Shown piece by piece: positions 1 through 8,668 of a stretch of DNA of 64,000 nucleotides; the stretch's first letter is position 1; each line of letters opens with the position of its first letter. This stretch comes from Desulfosporosinus meridiei DSM 13257 (GTDB taxonomy: Bacteria > Bacillota > Desulfitobacteriia > Desulfitobacteriales > Desulfitobacteriaceae), in contig NC_018515.1 of NCBI RefSeq assembly GCF_000231385.2, positions 2,810,501 to 2,874,500 on the forward strand. The letters are read 5' to 3'. The translations under genes and the position numbers were made by a program. Below the pieces are notes generated by a model. It ran no database searches. It was not told the origin of the DNA and worked only from the letters and a program-made list of their open reading frames with translations.

Positions 1-77
1 TTCGGTTGGGGAAGAAATATTGTCCGAGCAAGTCCTAAGAATACTAGAATCGTAAACAATCGCCAAAGCCAACGCAT
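1..77 (-). CDS. N-terminus of a membrane or secreted protein (partial)
   Basis: A reading frame starts with ATG at 77 and runs off the left edge. The first 25 residues begin MRWLWRLFTILVFLG and are very hydrophobic after two basic or aromatic clusters, as in a signal anchor or signal peptide. An AAAGGA ribosome-site-like stretch lies about 12 bases upstream. It follows the HD hydrolase gene by 23 bases on the same strand, so the two may be co-transcribed. The family cannot be told from so little sequence. The call rests only on hydrophobicity and spacing. Confidence 0.4.
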   Translation of the reverse strand, partial: MRWLWRLFTILVFLGLARTIFLPQP

Positions 78-100
78 TATCGTGATTCATCCTTTCAAGC

Positions 101-730
101 TTATCTACTATCAGCTTGTCCAGAATCTGAAATTTTAAATCGTTCGGTATGCAATTGTTGCCAAAATCCTTCCATATAAAGAAACAGTGGATCAAAAAAA
201 GTCTGAGCAGTCTTCGTGAATAGGTGATCCCGATAACTACAGATCCTCTCGCGGTAAAACTTTTCACAGGAGTTTTCTCCTACTAAAGTCCAGCCTTGAA
301 CACCGGCCCATATAAACAATCGTCCTAATCCTATGGCACCAACAAAGTCTAATTTATCTGCATCGTACAAAATTTTCGCTTCAAGAGTCTTTGGTTCATG
401 ACCTGCCTCTCGAGAATGAGAAACGATAGCTTCTCTAACTTGGCGAACAATCTCTTCAGAATAGCCATTTTTTAAAAGTATGTTCACGGCTAAACCTGCA
501 CTGCTTTCGGCGTGAGTCCTCTCAACAGCTCCAGACCGACCGATATCATGTAAAAGGGCTGCCAATTCGACAACAGTGATATCGGCACCTTCTTCTAGAG
601 CAAGTTTTCTCCCCCACTCTCTGACTCGTAGTGCATGGTCTAGATCATGGGCACGATCCTTTCTTGCATAAAAACCTTGAGCAACTTGAATAATCTGTTG
701 TAAGGCATCGTGATTCGCTGTATTATCCAT
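101..730 (-). CDS. HD-domain phosphohydrolase (YedJ-like)
   Basis: A cytosolic metal-dependent phosphohydrolase of the HD superfamily, 209 residues. The metal-binding pattern is visible: His in RAHDLDHALRV near residue 28, the HD pair in ALLHDIGRSG near 62, a His in the SHSREAGH segment near 105 and an Asp in YDADKLDFVGAIGLGR near 122. The DADKLD...GAIG block is typical of small YedJ/YpgQ-type HD proteins. A G-rich ribosome site (GGGGGGGATTGG) precedes the ATG. It is transcribed leftward, probably with the truncated membrane protein at the window edge. The substrate is unknown; nucleotides are likely for this family. Confidence 0.85.
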   Translation of the reverse strand: MDNTANHDALQQIIQVAQGFYARKDRAHDLDHALRVREWGRKLALEEGADITVVELAALLHDIGRSGAVERTHAESSAGLAVNILLKNGYSEEIVRQVREAIVSHSREAGHEPKTLEAKILYDADKLDFVGAIGLGRLFIWAGVQGWTLVGENSCEKFYRERICSYRDHLFTKTAQTFFDPLFLYMEGFWQQLHTERFKISDSGQADSR

Positions 731-960
731 TTTCCAATCCCCCCCATTCCAGAAGGATAAATCAGTAAGATTTCAAACTTAGTGCTGGTATAAATTCATC
801 TTATTCCCGCAACTTGGGCTTGTCAAGTTTACCAGTTATGGAATATTGTACTCATTATTCTTAATGCATTCTTTGGTTATCTAGTTTTTACCCATTTCCA
901 AACCGATAATGTTAAATTATGATATACTTTTACTAAAATATATTTTACTTAGGAGAAGCT

Positions 961-1683
961 ATGCGCAAATACTTACCAACATTTTTACTTATATTGGGGG
1001 CATCTATGGCAGCCTTCCTTTACATAATCTCAACTGAGTCTATGATTCCACTATCAACTCTTAATCAGGAATCCCCTGCGAACCACGAGCCCCTCCCCAT
1101 ATCCTCAGAGCAAAGCACTGATTCCCCCACTTCACAGCTTGATAAGCAACTGACTACCACCAGCCCCACCCAAACTCATCATATCTCTGACCCTCGTGCC
1201 CTTCTTCTCTATGATGAGGGACTGAAACTTTATTATCAACGCCAGTTTCCTGAAGCTCTAGATCTCTTTAATCAAGCTTTACAAATCGATGCCCTTTGTT
1301 ATGAAGCTCTGAATGCCAAAGGGGCTACTCTTGCTTTTCAAGGGCAACACGATCAAGGGCTTGTTCTTATCAAACAAGCCCTTGATCTAAACCCCACTTT
1401 TGTTTATGCAAATTTCAATTTAGGCTTGGCCTATGAACTTGCCGGTAAGTGGGATGATGCTATCGCTTCCTATCAAAAAGCTTTACAGCTCGATGATCAA
1501 GATACCTGGAGTTATTATGGCATAGCCAGTATATACGGCCGCCAAGGCAATGTTGAGAAAGTCCTGGTATATCTGGAACAAGCTATAGCACTTGAACCTG
1601 AAGTCAAGTCAGTCGCCCGCAGCGAGCACGACTTTTCCCCTGTTCAACAGGATCCTCGCTTTCAAGCTCTGGTTAAGCCTTAA
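961..1683 (+). CDS. Membrane-anchored TPR-repeat protein
   Basis: A 240-residue protein with an N-terminal hydrophobic segment (residues 5-25) acting as signal anchor. A Ser/Thr/Pro-rich linker (about 35-75) follows, then three to four tetratricopeptide repeats (about 80-210). The repeats show the usual pattern, for example ALLLYDEGLKLYYQRQFPEAL, NAKGATLAFQGQHDQGL and NFNLGLAYELAGKWDDAI. TPR units are protein-interaction scaffolds, and this one would face outward. The ATG follows AGGAGAAGCT. The stop is only one base from the end of the convergent pepF gene, so there is no room for a separate terminator. No partner can be named. Confidence 0.8.
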   Translation: MRKYLPTFLLILGASMAAFLYIISTESMIPLSTLNQESPANHEPLPISSEQSTDSPTSQLDKQLTTTSPTQTHHISDPRALLLYDEGLKLYYQRQFPEALDLFNQALQIDALCYEALNAKGATLAFQGQHDQGLVLIKQALDLNPTFVYANFNLGLAYELAGKWDDAIASYQKALQLDDQDTWSYYGIASIYGRQGNVEKVLVYLEQAIALEPEVKSVARSEHDFSPVQQDPRFQALVKP

Positions 1684-1684
1684 T

Positions 1685-3487
1685 CTACCCAAGGAGTTTC
1701 TCCAATCGGTCTACTAGCTCCGAGAAAACTCCCAGCGCATTTCGTACTGGGGCAGGAGTCTCCATATCCACTCCTGCTTTTCTTAATAATTCGATGGGAT
1801 AGTCTGAACTTCCACCACTTAAAAACTCTAGATACCTAGCCACCGCAGGCTCCCCTTCCTCTAAAATAGCCCGGGCAAAGGCAATCGCCGCGGAGAAACC
1901 GGTTGCGTATTTATAGACGTAAAAAGCATTATAAAAATGAGGTATACGTGCCCATTCTAAAGCAATCTCTGGATCTAATATTACGTCGTTACCATAGTAT
2001 GCCATATTTAAATCTCGATACATTTCCGAGAGATTTTCGGCAGTTAAAGCTCCCCCCTCCTCGACTATTGAGTGTATCTTTTTCTCAAATTCCGCAAACA
2101 TCGTCTGCCTGAAAATAGTACCTCTAAATTGCTCCAAATAATGGTTTACTAAGTAGGCCAATATTTTGGTATCTTTGGTTTCTTTTAAAAGATGTTCCAT
2201 GACCAGTGATTCATTAAGCGTAGAGGCTACCTCAGCCACAAAAATTTTGTATCCGGCATAAAGATGAGGTTGACTGCGATTGGAAAGATAAGTATGCAGT
2301 GAATGCCCCATCTCATGAGCGAGGGTGAACATTGAATCGAGTGTATCTTGATGATTAAGTAATACGTAGGGATGAGAACGATAGGTGCCCCAAGAATAAG
2401 CCCCACTCGTTTTTCCTTCATTTTCATAAACATCAACCCAACTTTTGGAGAACCCTTCTTCAAGAATACTTATGTAATCGTTACCTAATGGCTTCAAACC
2501 TGCAATAACCATATTTTTAGCTTCTTCATAGGTTATTTTCATTGTTGTTTCAGGTACGATAGGTACATATATATCATACATATGTAATTCACTAAGCTTT
2601 AAAGCCTTTTTGCGCAGTTGCACATATCTATGCATCTGAGGCAAGAACTCATGCACCGTATTGATAAGAGAATCATAAACTTTCAAAGGAACTCGATCAT
2701 CGTCTAAAGAAGCTTCTAATGCAGAAGGATAGTGCCTCGCTTTAGCAAAGAAAACATCTGACTTTATACTGGAATTTAAGGTTGCGGCCCAAGTATTCCG
2801 TTGCTTATCATAAGTACCGTACAATGTCCTGAAAGCTTCCTTGCGAACCTTCTGATTCTGGCTTTCCATAAATTGTATAAAATTCCCTTTGGTTAGTTCA
2901 ATGGAACGGCCTGATTCATCGGTTATATTCGGAAACTTTAGGTCCGCATTATTAGCCATAGAAAAGATTGCTCCTGGTGCCTCTGCTAATTCACCAACTT
3001 CAGCTAATAATTTTTCCTCCGCCGAACTAAGAATATGTTCTTTCTTGCGCAGAATATCATCTAAGGCATGGTTATATAGTTCCATTTTAGGTGAAGTTGC
3101 GCGGAACTCTTCCAGCTTTCCCTCTGGCATGGCTAATAATTCCGGTACTACAAAGGAGGCTGCACTGCCGACCTTGACAGCGAGAGCTCCGGCACGATCG
3201 GTTAGGGCTTGATAATTTGCATTACGATTATCCTCATCACGCCTCATACGTGCATAAGCATAGACTTCTTCTAAACGAAGACTTAGATCGTCCATCCACT
3301 CAAAACAGGAGATAAGATTATCAGTATTATCTGCTAAATGCCCTTCAAATTTTTTCCCCTCTCCCAATAATTTCTCAATCTGAGAAAACTCTTCTTCCCA
3401 TTTACTAATATCTAAAAAGATATCCTCTAAACGCCATTTATGAGCCTCTGAGATTTCTGTTCTAGCCTTTAGTCGTTGCTGATCCAC
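1685..3487 (-). CDS. pepF: Oligoendopeptidase F (M3 metallopeptidase)
   Basis: A cytosolic zinc endopeptidase of family M3 that cleaves short peptides. Its 600 residues are the usual PepF length. The zinc motif HEMGH is at residues 391-395 in LAHEMGHSLHTYL, with the downstream Glu ligand expected in the FVAEVASTLNESL segment about 25 residues later. The helical N-terminal lid region (residues 10-200) is intact. The start is GTG at 3487, nine bases after AAGGAGG, so the non-ATG start is well supported. It stands alone; the 510-base gap upstream contains two inverted repeats described separately. The natural peptide substrates are not known. Confidence 0.95.
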   Translation of the reverse strand: MDQQRLKARTEISEAHKWRLEDIFLDISKWEEEFSQIEKLLGEGKKFEGHLADNTDNLISCFEWMDDLSLRLEEVYAYARMRRDEDNRNANYQALTDRAGALAVKVGSAASFVVPELLAMPEGKLEEFRATSPKMELYNHALDDILRKKEHILSSAEEKLLAEVGELAEAPGAIFSMANNADLKFPNITDESGRSIELTKGNFIQFMESQNQKVRKEAFRTLYGTYDKQRNTWAATLNSSIKSDVFFAKARHYPSALEASLDDDRVPLKVYDSLINTVHEFLPQMHRYVQLRKKALKLSELHMYDIYVPIVPETTMKITYEEAKNMVIAGLKPLGNDYISILEEGFSKSWVDVYENEGKTSGAYSWGTYRSHPYVLLNHQDTLDSMFTLAHEMGHSLHTYLSNRSQPHLYAGYKIFVAEVASTLNESLVMEHLLKETKDTKILAYLVNHYLEQFRGTIFRQTMFAEFEKKIHSIVEEGGALTAENLSEMYRDLNMAYYGNDVILDPEIALEWARIPHFYNAFYVYKYATGFSAAIAFARAILEEGEPAVARYLEFLSGGSSDYPIELLRKAGVDMETPAPVRNALGVFSELVDRLEKLLG

Positions 3488-3997
3488 AAATAGTAACCTC
3501 CTTTAGTAATAATTACCTCTATTATTATATACATCCTAACTGTAAATTACTATTTTCAAGAGACTTGGAAAATTATCCTTAAACACAGCGAAACAGGCAG
3601 CGTACGTTCCACTGCCTGCTCCACCTTGTCCACTATCCCCTTGGAAGGTTCCCCAACCTTCCAAGTTATATTTTACTCGATCATTGCGACCTATGCAAGT
3701 GTATTGATATAAGCTTTCGACGATAACTTGCCGTTAATCCCTATCTGTATTATGATAGTAGGAAAATACTCAATATTCATCAAGTATTTACATAATATGG
3801 CAGAATTGTAGCTCCTATAAGTAGGCTCTATAAGATTCTGACTCATCTTTAAATTGATGGGACAGTTTTTTTATACTTGCCCTTATTATGCTAATGCGTT
3901 CAACATTTTAACAAACTCTCTAAAGGTTCAAATCAGACAATTAACCTAGAGATTTGGCTACTGCTAATATCTCTTCATATATAGGAAGGAGATACAT
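3488..3997. other. 510-base gap with two inverted repeats between divergent pepF and pheA
   Basis: This stretch lies between divergent genes. Two hairpins stand out: CAGGCAG/CTGCCTG with an 11-base loop at 3594-3618, and CTTGGAAGGTT/AACCTTCCAAG with a CCCC loop at 3640-3665. The second is followed on the plus strand by the weak T-rich run TTATATTTTA. On the minus strand they would lie in the pepF leader. No T-box signature (the conserved GGTGG-ACCGCG block) was found, although pheA genes in Firmicutes often have one. The rest is AT-rich with no gene I can support. Confidence 0.5.
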
Positions 3998-4861
3998 ATG
4001 CAAAAAATTGGTTTCTTAGGTCCAAAGGGAAGTTTTTCAGAGGAGGCTATACTTTTATTTTTAGCCACTCATCCTGATTTAACAGCCACAGCCCCAGATC
4101 TGATCCCATTTTCAACGATACCCAAATTACTATTTGCTTGCAATGATCATGAAATCGACTGGGCTTTTGTCCCTTTAGAAAATTCGACAGAAGGTCAAGT
4201 AGGCGTAACAATGGATACACTAGGGCAAACTGAACACCTCTTTATTACCCATGAATTTATCCATCCAATTGACCAATGTCTCCTCGCCCACGAATCTATG
4301 CCACTTGAACAAATCGAACGAATTTATTCTCATGAACAAGCGATCGGGCAATGCAGGGATTTCCTAGAGAACTACCTTCCTAATGCCCAGCAAATCACTT
4401 GTCTTAGCACAGCGGAAGCTGCCCATAGAATATCTTCAATCCGGGAAAATTGGGCGGCTATCGGTCCGCGTCGAGCAGCCCGTCTCTATAATTTGCATAT
4501 TCTCAAAGAATGTATCCAAGATGCTACCTTAAACGCCACTCGTTTCGTGATGGTTGGTCATAACCTTGCGGAAATGTCCGATGGTGAAGATAAAACCTCA
4601 CTATTGGTGATTGCCGAAAATACTCCGGGCTCTTTATATCGGATTTTGGGAGAATTCGCCAAGCGACAGATTAATTTAAGTCGTATAGAATCTCGTCCCT
4701 CAAAACGAATACTTGGAGAATATGTTTTCTTTGTTGATGTCGACGGCTATGTATTTGCTCCCCCCATTCAAGATGTACTTTGGGCATTCAAAGAAGAACA
4801 CATATCAGTCAAACTTCTCGGTTCCTACCCTAAAGCACACCCCCAAGAGAGAACTTTTTAA
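3998..4861 (+). CDS. pheA: Prephenate dehydratase
   Basis: Converts prephenate to phenylpyruvate in phenylalanine biosynthesis. At 287 residues it is the monofunctional size. An N-terminal dehydratase domain (about 1-185) begins with the typical KIGFLGPKGSFSEEA. It contains PLENSTEGQV and the catalytic-region TRF triad in NATRFVMVG near 185. A C-terminal ACT domain (about 205-280) carries the ESRP motif (RIESRPSK) used for feedback binding of phenylalanine. The ATG follows AGGAAGGAGATACAT. It has its own terminator (4860-4886) shared with the convergent thrC. No chorismate mutase domain is present. Confidence 0.95.
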   Translation: MQKIGFLGPKGSFSEEAILLFLATHPDLTATAPDLIPFSTIPKLLFACNDHEIDWAFVPLENSTEGQVGVTMDTLGQTEHLFITHEFIHPIDQCLLAHESMPLEQIERIYSHEQAIGQCRDFLENYLPNAQQITCLSTAEAAHRISSIRENWAAIGPRRAARLYNLHILKECIQDATLNATRFVMVGHNLAEMSDGEDKTSLLVIAENTPGSLYRILGEFAKRQINLSRIESRPSKRILGEYVFFVDVDGYVFAPPIQDVLWAFKEEHISVKLLGSYPKAHPQERTF

Positions 4862-4886
4862 GGAGTGAGGATAATCCTCACTCCTT
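4860..4886. terminator. Bidirectional intrinsic terminator, pheA/thrC
   Basis: An 11-bp stem (AAGGAGTGAGG/CCTCACTCCTT) with a short ATAAT loop overlaps the pheA stop codon and serves two convergent genes. A T-rich stretch follows on the plus side (AATCATATAACTTTT). Confidence 0.8.
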
Positions 4887-4923
4887 AATCATATAACTTT
4901 TAAATATTAGTTTTAGATAGCCT

Positions 4924-6405
4924 CTACTCAATGAACATTTTCTTGATCAGCTCTTTAATTCCTTCAGGCGAGCATGGTGTGGCCTTTTTCTCAGGTTTCT
5001 TATCCAAGCCTTGTAAACCTAAGGGGATTTTCCATCCTGTTAACTGACTTAATCCTGCCAAAGCTTCCCACTCATCTGAGCAGTTAGAATTTGAATATTT
5101 TGCCAAAGCACGGATTACATTTGAAGAAAATTTAAAAGGACTTGCTGTGGAAGCAATAACTGTGAATGTTTGATCCTTGGTTGCGGAAAGATAATCTTCA
5201 TACACTTTCATCGCAACTGCAGTGTGCGGGTCAAAGACATATCGATAATCTTCATAACTACTGGCAATTGTCTGAAGAGTCTCTTCTTCATTTGCCCATC
5301 CTGCATAGACAGTAGCTTGACATTCTTTCAAAGTAGCGGAATCAACTGAAAATTCTCCTTGATTACTTGCATTATACCAGGACTGAATTTTTTCTGAATC
5401 CCGTCCACTCATTTCATATAAAAACCGTTCAAAGTTACTGGAGACTAAGATGTCCATAGAAGGAGATATCGTTTGAAAAAAGGGCCGCTGACTCTGATAG
5501 ACACCAGTTTTAAAGAAATCTGCCAAGACATTATTAGAATTTGAAGCACAAATGATTCGGTTAATTGGCAAACCCATACGTTTAGCATAGAAGGCAGCCT
5601 GCAAGTTCCCGAAATTCCCGGTAGGGACTACAACATTTATTTTGCCCTCAGGTGTAATCGTACCTTGTTTTACAGCCTGTAGGTAGGCCCAATAATAGTA
5701 AACAATCTGCGGTAGAAGCCGACCCCAGTTAATAGAATTAGCAGAGGAGAAAATCAATTTCTTCTCTTGAAGTTGAGTCTTCAACGTATCAGAAGCAAAA
5801 ATCCCTTTGACCGCTGTCTGACACTGGTCAAAGTTTCCGCCTACTACACCCACAACATGGGTATTTAATCCTTCAGTCGTTGTCATTTGACGCTCTTGAA
5901 CCGGGCTCACACCGCCAGCAGGGTAGAAGACAACAATGTGCATTCCTTCTCTGTCTTTAAACCCTTCTAAGGCAGCTTTACCAGTATCACCAGACGTCGC
6001 CACCAGAATTAAGACATCCTCTTCTCGGTTAAAATGTTTAAGACTATTTTTTAATAAGTCTGGCAGCACTTGCAGAGCCATGTCCTTAAATGCCGCTGTC
6101 GGTCCATGCCAAAGTTCCAACACCCCAAAATTCCCTACGGGAACTAAAGGTGCCGGATCTTCTCCATCAAATCGACCATCAGAATAAACTTTGACAATTT
6201 CTGCAACTGCTTCCTCAGAGAAATCCGATAAATATGGCATCATAACACGTTTAGCGACCTCACCATATGTTAACCCCTGAAGGTCTTGCCAATTCAAGTT
6301 GGGAAACGTCGAAGGAACAAAAAGTCCCCCGCCTGGTACCATTCCTAATGTAATAGCTTGTGACGCTGTTTGACCGTAAAGATTACCCCGTGTGCTTTCG
6401 TACAA
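4924..6405 (-). CDS. thrC: Threonine synthase
   Basis: A PLP enzyme that makes threonine from O-phosphohomoserine. Its 493 residues correspond to the longer fungal/Gram-negative-like class. The PLP lysine sits in TAAFKDMALQVLPD near residue 105, and the phosphate-binding region ATSGDTGKAALEGF near 135. VVPTGNFGNLQAAFYAKRMG (about 265) and the C-terminal STASPFKFSSNVIRAL segment are also typical. The start is TTG at 6405, eight bases after AAGGAGGG; the nearby ATG is in another frame. It is monocistronic, with no other thr genes nearby and no leader attenuator recognised. Confidence 0.93.
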   Translation of the reverse strand: MYESTRGNLYGQTASQAITLGMVPGGGLFVPSTFPNLNWQDLQGLTYGEVAKRVMMPYLSDFSEEAVAEIVKVYSDGRFDGEDPAPLVPVGNFGVLELWHGPTAAFKDMALQVLPDLLKNSLKHFNREEDVLILVATSGDTGKAALEGFKDREGMHIVVFYPAGGVSPVQERQMTTTEGLNTHVVGVVGGNFDQCQTAVKGIFASDTLKTQLQEKKLIFSSANSINWGRLLPQIVYYYWAYLQAVKQGTITPEGKINVVVPTGNFGNLQAAFYAKRMGLPINRIICASNSNNVLADFFKTGVYQSQRPFFQTISPSMDILVSSNFERFLYEMSGRDSEKIQSWYNASNQGEFSVDSATLKECQATVYAGWANEEETLQTIASSYEDYRYVFDPHTAVAMKVYEDYLSATKDQTFTVIASTASPFKFSSNVIRALAKYSNSNCSDEWEALAGLSQLTGWKIPLGLQGLDKKPEKKATPCSPEGIKELIKKMFIE

Positions 6406-6607
6406 TCCATTTCCCTCCTTGACCCCATTAACTCGATTAATTATTTACATTCTATTTGCTGTATATTCGCCTTATAAGAATAAATTTCCTTCTTAGTAGT
6501 TCAAAGTATATCTAGTCAATAAATTTACTCAAACTTTTGAAGGAAACACTAATTAATTGTTGAATACCTCTTAAGAAAATCCGCTGATTTCAGAAAGGAG
6601 CGCAGAA

Positions 6608-7996
6608 ATGTCAGATTACTCAATTCGTAAATATCGTCAAACTCTTATTATTGGACTTATCGGAGTGGTCAAAGAACTCTTTCCCGGTGAACAACTTAAG
6701 ATTTCTCACTCGATCCTCGATGGTGTATACTGTGAACTTGAAAATTCCGTACTTTCTTCTAGGGAAATTCAGACTATTGAGGATCATTTAAAAGTTTGGG
6801 TAGAATCAGATCAAACAATCTCCTATCAAACCTGTAATGACCATCTATATCATTGCCAAGTTGATCTGGATTTGATCACCACAATCTATCCTCCTCTGGA
6901 ACGGTCCGGGTCTTTAAAACATTTTAAACTGATCCATTTTCTGCCTGGGTTTATCATTCTCTTTCCAAACGTAAACCATCCCGAATCTCTGTCTCCCTTT
7001 GTTCCACCCGAAAAACTATCTGCAACATTTTCTGAAACTCAGAGATGGCTTGAAAACTTACATCTTTCTTATGTTCATGATGTCAATGCTATTATTTCAG
7101 CTAAGTCTTCTCAAGATCTAATTTATTTGGCAGAAGCTTTGCACGAAAAGACGATTTCTTCAATTGCCGACCGAATCTTTAGGCAACGTTCAAAAGTCAG
7201 GGTTATCCTTATTTCCGGCCCTACATCCTCAGGAAAAACAACCTTTGCTCAACGATTGTCCACCCAATTACGTGTTAACGGTCTCCGCCCCGTTGCTCTA
7301 TCTCTCGATAATTACTTCTTACCCCGGGATAAGACCCCAGTGGACAGTAACGGCCAATACGATTTCGAATGCTTAGAGGCTCTGGATTTACCCCTCTTGG
7401 CCGACCAATTAAACGCCTTGATCGGAGGATCTGAAGTTGAAACTCCACTCTTTGATTTTGTTTGTGGCGGGAGATGCCAAACCGGAAGAACCATGCGCTT
7501 AGGTTCTGACGAAATTCTTGTTATTGAAGGAATTCATGCTCTTAACCCATCATTACTCCCTTCACTCGACCGTTCACAAATGTTTAAGATATACGTCAGT
7601 GCCCTATTCCAGCTAAATATTGATGCTTATACTCGAGTTTCTACGACTGAAGTTCGTCTCATACGTCGTCTTGTCAGGGATAATCAATTTCGAGGAACTG
7701 AACCTGCTCGAACATTAGCACAATGGGATAGTGTTCGTCGAGGAGAAAATAATAACATCTTTCCCTATCAGGAAGAAGCGGATGTAATGTTTAACTCTAG
7801 CCTATTGTATGAACTTAATGCTTTACGCCCATATGCAGAGCATTTATTAGTCTCAATTACTCCGGAATGCCCAGACTATGAAATGGCTGTTCACCTTTTA
7901 ACTCTGTTATCCTTTTTTGAAGTATTAGATATTTCTACAGTTCCTTTTAACTCCATTCTAAGAGAGTTTTTAGGAGGAAGTGCCTATAACGTATAA
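6608..7996 (+). CDS. Uridine kinase-like nucleoside kinase
   Basis: A P-loop kinase of the uridine kinase/phosphoribulokinase family, 462 residues. The Walker A motif GPTSSGKTTFAQRL is near residue 205. SLDNYFLPRDKTPVDSNGQYDFECLEALD follows the canonical Udk substrate block, and VIEGIHALNPSL (near 305) is the Walker B/lid region. The first 200 residues form the additional N-terminal domain found in the long clostridial 'nucleoside kinase' group; a TGS-like part is not clearly recognisable here. The ATG follows GAAAGGAGCGCAGAA. The exact nucleoside substrate is inferred from family only. Confidence 0.85.
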   Translation: MSDYSIRKYRQTLIIGLIGVVKELFPGEQLKISHSILDGVYCELENSVLSSREIQTIEDHLKVWVESDQTISYQTCNDHLYHCQVDLDLITTIYPPLERSGSLKHFKLIHFLPGFIILFPNVNHPESLSPFVPPEKLSATFSETQRWLENLHLSYVHDVNAIISAKSSQDLIYLAEALHEKTISSIADRIFRQRSKVRVILISGPTSSGKTTFAQRLSTQLRVNGLRPVALSLDNYFLPRDKTPVDSNGQYDFECLEALDLPLLADQLNALIGGSEVETPLFDFVCGGRCQTGRTMRLGSDEILVIEGIHALNPSLLPSLDRSQMFKIYVSALFQLNIDAYTRVSTTEVRLIRRLVRDNQFRGTEPARTLAQWDSVRRGENNNIFPYQEEADVMFNSSLLYELNALRPYAEHLLVSITPECPDYEMAVHLLTLLSFFEVLDISTVPFNSILREFLGGSAYNV

Positions 7997-8065
7997 CCCA
8001 ACAAGACTCACTCCTACCACCCTGCTTTCGTGGATATAGCTTAACATTGTATTAATTGGAACGTT

Positions 8066-8098
8066 AAAGTGCGAAGAGATGACTCTTCGCACTTTTTT
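8066..8098 (+). terminator. Intrinsic terminator after the nucleoside kinase
   Basis: A 13-bp stem (AAAGTGCGAAGAG/CTCTTCGCACTTT) with ATGA loop runs into six T residues. It can also serve the convergent tautomerase gene on the minus strand. Confidence 0.9.
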
Positions 8099-8117
8099 AG
8101 CAGATTCAACGGTCTAA

Positions 8118-8303
8118 CTATTTATCGCTAGCAAGCTTACCAGCCTTTGCATAGTTTTCCTTAAGCATATCTCGAATAATAATTGAAATACTTTCTGGTG
8201 GCGCCCCAGTTGACTCAGTAATTGCCTGGGTAACCTTTTCCACTAGTAATCTTTTTTGATCAAGGGTTCGTCCTTCTAATAGATCAATTTGTACAATGGG
8301 CAA
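8118..8303 (-). CDS. 4-oxalocrotonate tautomerase family protein
   Basis: A 61-residue member of the 4-OT superfamily. After removal of the initiator it starts with the catalytic Pro-1 (MPIVQIDLLEGRTLDQKR), and the rest follows the beta-alpha-beta pattern of the family (LVEKVTQAITESTGAPPES, then SISIIIRD). The start is TTG at 8303 preceded by GGGAGG; Pro-1 fixes this start. Such proteins assemble as hexamers and isomerise enol/keto acids. The real substrate here is unknown, since no aromatic meta-cleavage genes are nearby. Confidence 0.9.
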   Translation of the reverse strand: MPIVQIDLLEGRTLDQKRLLVEKVTQAITESTGAPPESISIIIRDMLKENYAKAGKLASDK

Positions 8304-8338
8304 TGTATTTTCCTCCCGATATTTAATTTATTACTATT

Positions 8339-8665
8339 TTAGGGATCTTTTGAAACCAACAAAACGGAAAAAGTAAGTCCCCGCCGCTCAGTCAGTTGAT
8401 AAATATGTTCCGGCTCTTTTATCAGTTGGCACTTTTCTGTTCTGATACATCTTTTTATAGCATGTTCCAATTTTAATGCTTCACTCCAGGTTCCGACTTC
8501 CCAAGCTTGGGCTAAAGTAACCGGCAGATGTGATGAGGTGTATTTTGCACCTTTCCTACCGGAAGAACCGCGGTTATGTTCTTTAATCCTGCGGTCTAAA
8601 TCTGTGGTTGCGCCAGTATAAAGTGTATTATTTCCGCACCTTACCAGGTATACCCAATAACCCAT
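8339..8665 (-). CDS. GIY-YIG nuclease superfamily protein (YhbQ/YazA type)
   Basis: A 108-residue single-domain GIY-YIG protein. The motif appears as WVYLVRCGNNTLYTGATTDLDRRIKEH near residues 4-32, with the family's conserved Tyr, Arg and Glu region. It then continues with GAKYTSSHLPVTLAQAWE, as in YhbQ/YazA proteins. It lies three bases downstream of mqnA and is therefore probably co-transcribed with the mqnA-FAH-nth group. The cellular role of the family is poorly defined; structure-specific DNA cleavage is inferred. Confidence 0.9.
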   Translation of the reverse strand: MGYWVYLVRCGNNTLYTGATTDLDRRIKEHNRGSSGRKGAKYTSSHLPVTLAQAWEVGTWSEALKLEHAIKRCIRTEKCQLIKEPEHIYQLTERRGLTFSVLLVSKDP

Positions 8666-8668
8666 ACT

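Noticed and set aside
3488-3997. T-box riboswitch upstream of pheA
   Set aside because: The conserved T-box sequence and specifier structure were not found.
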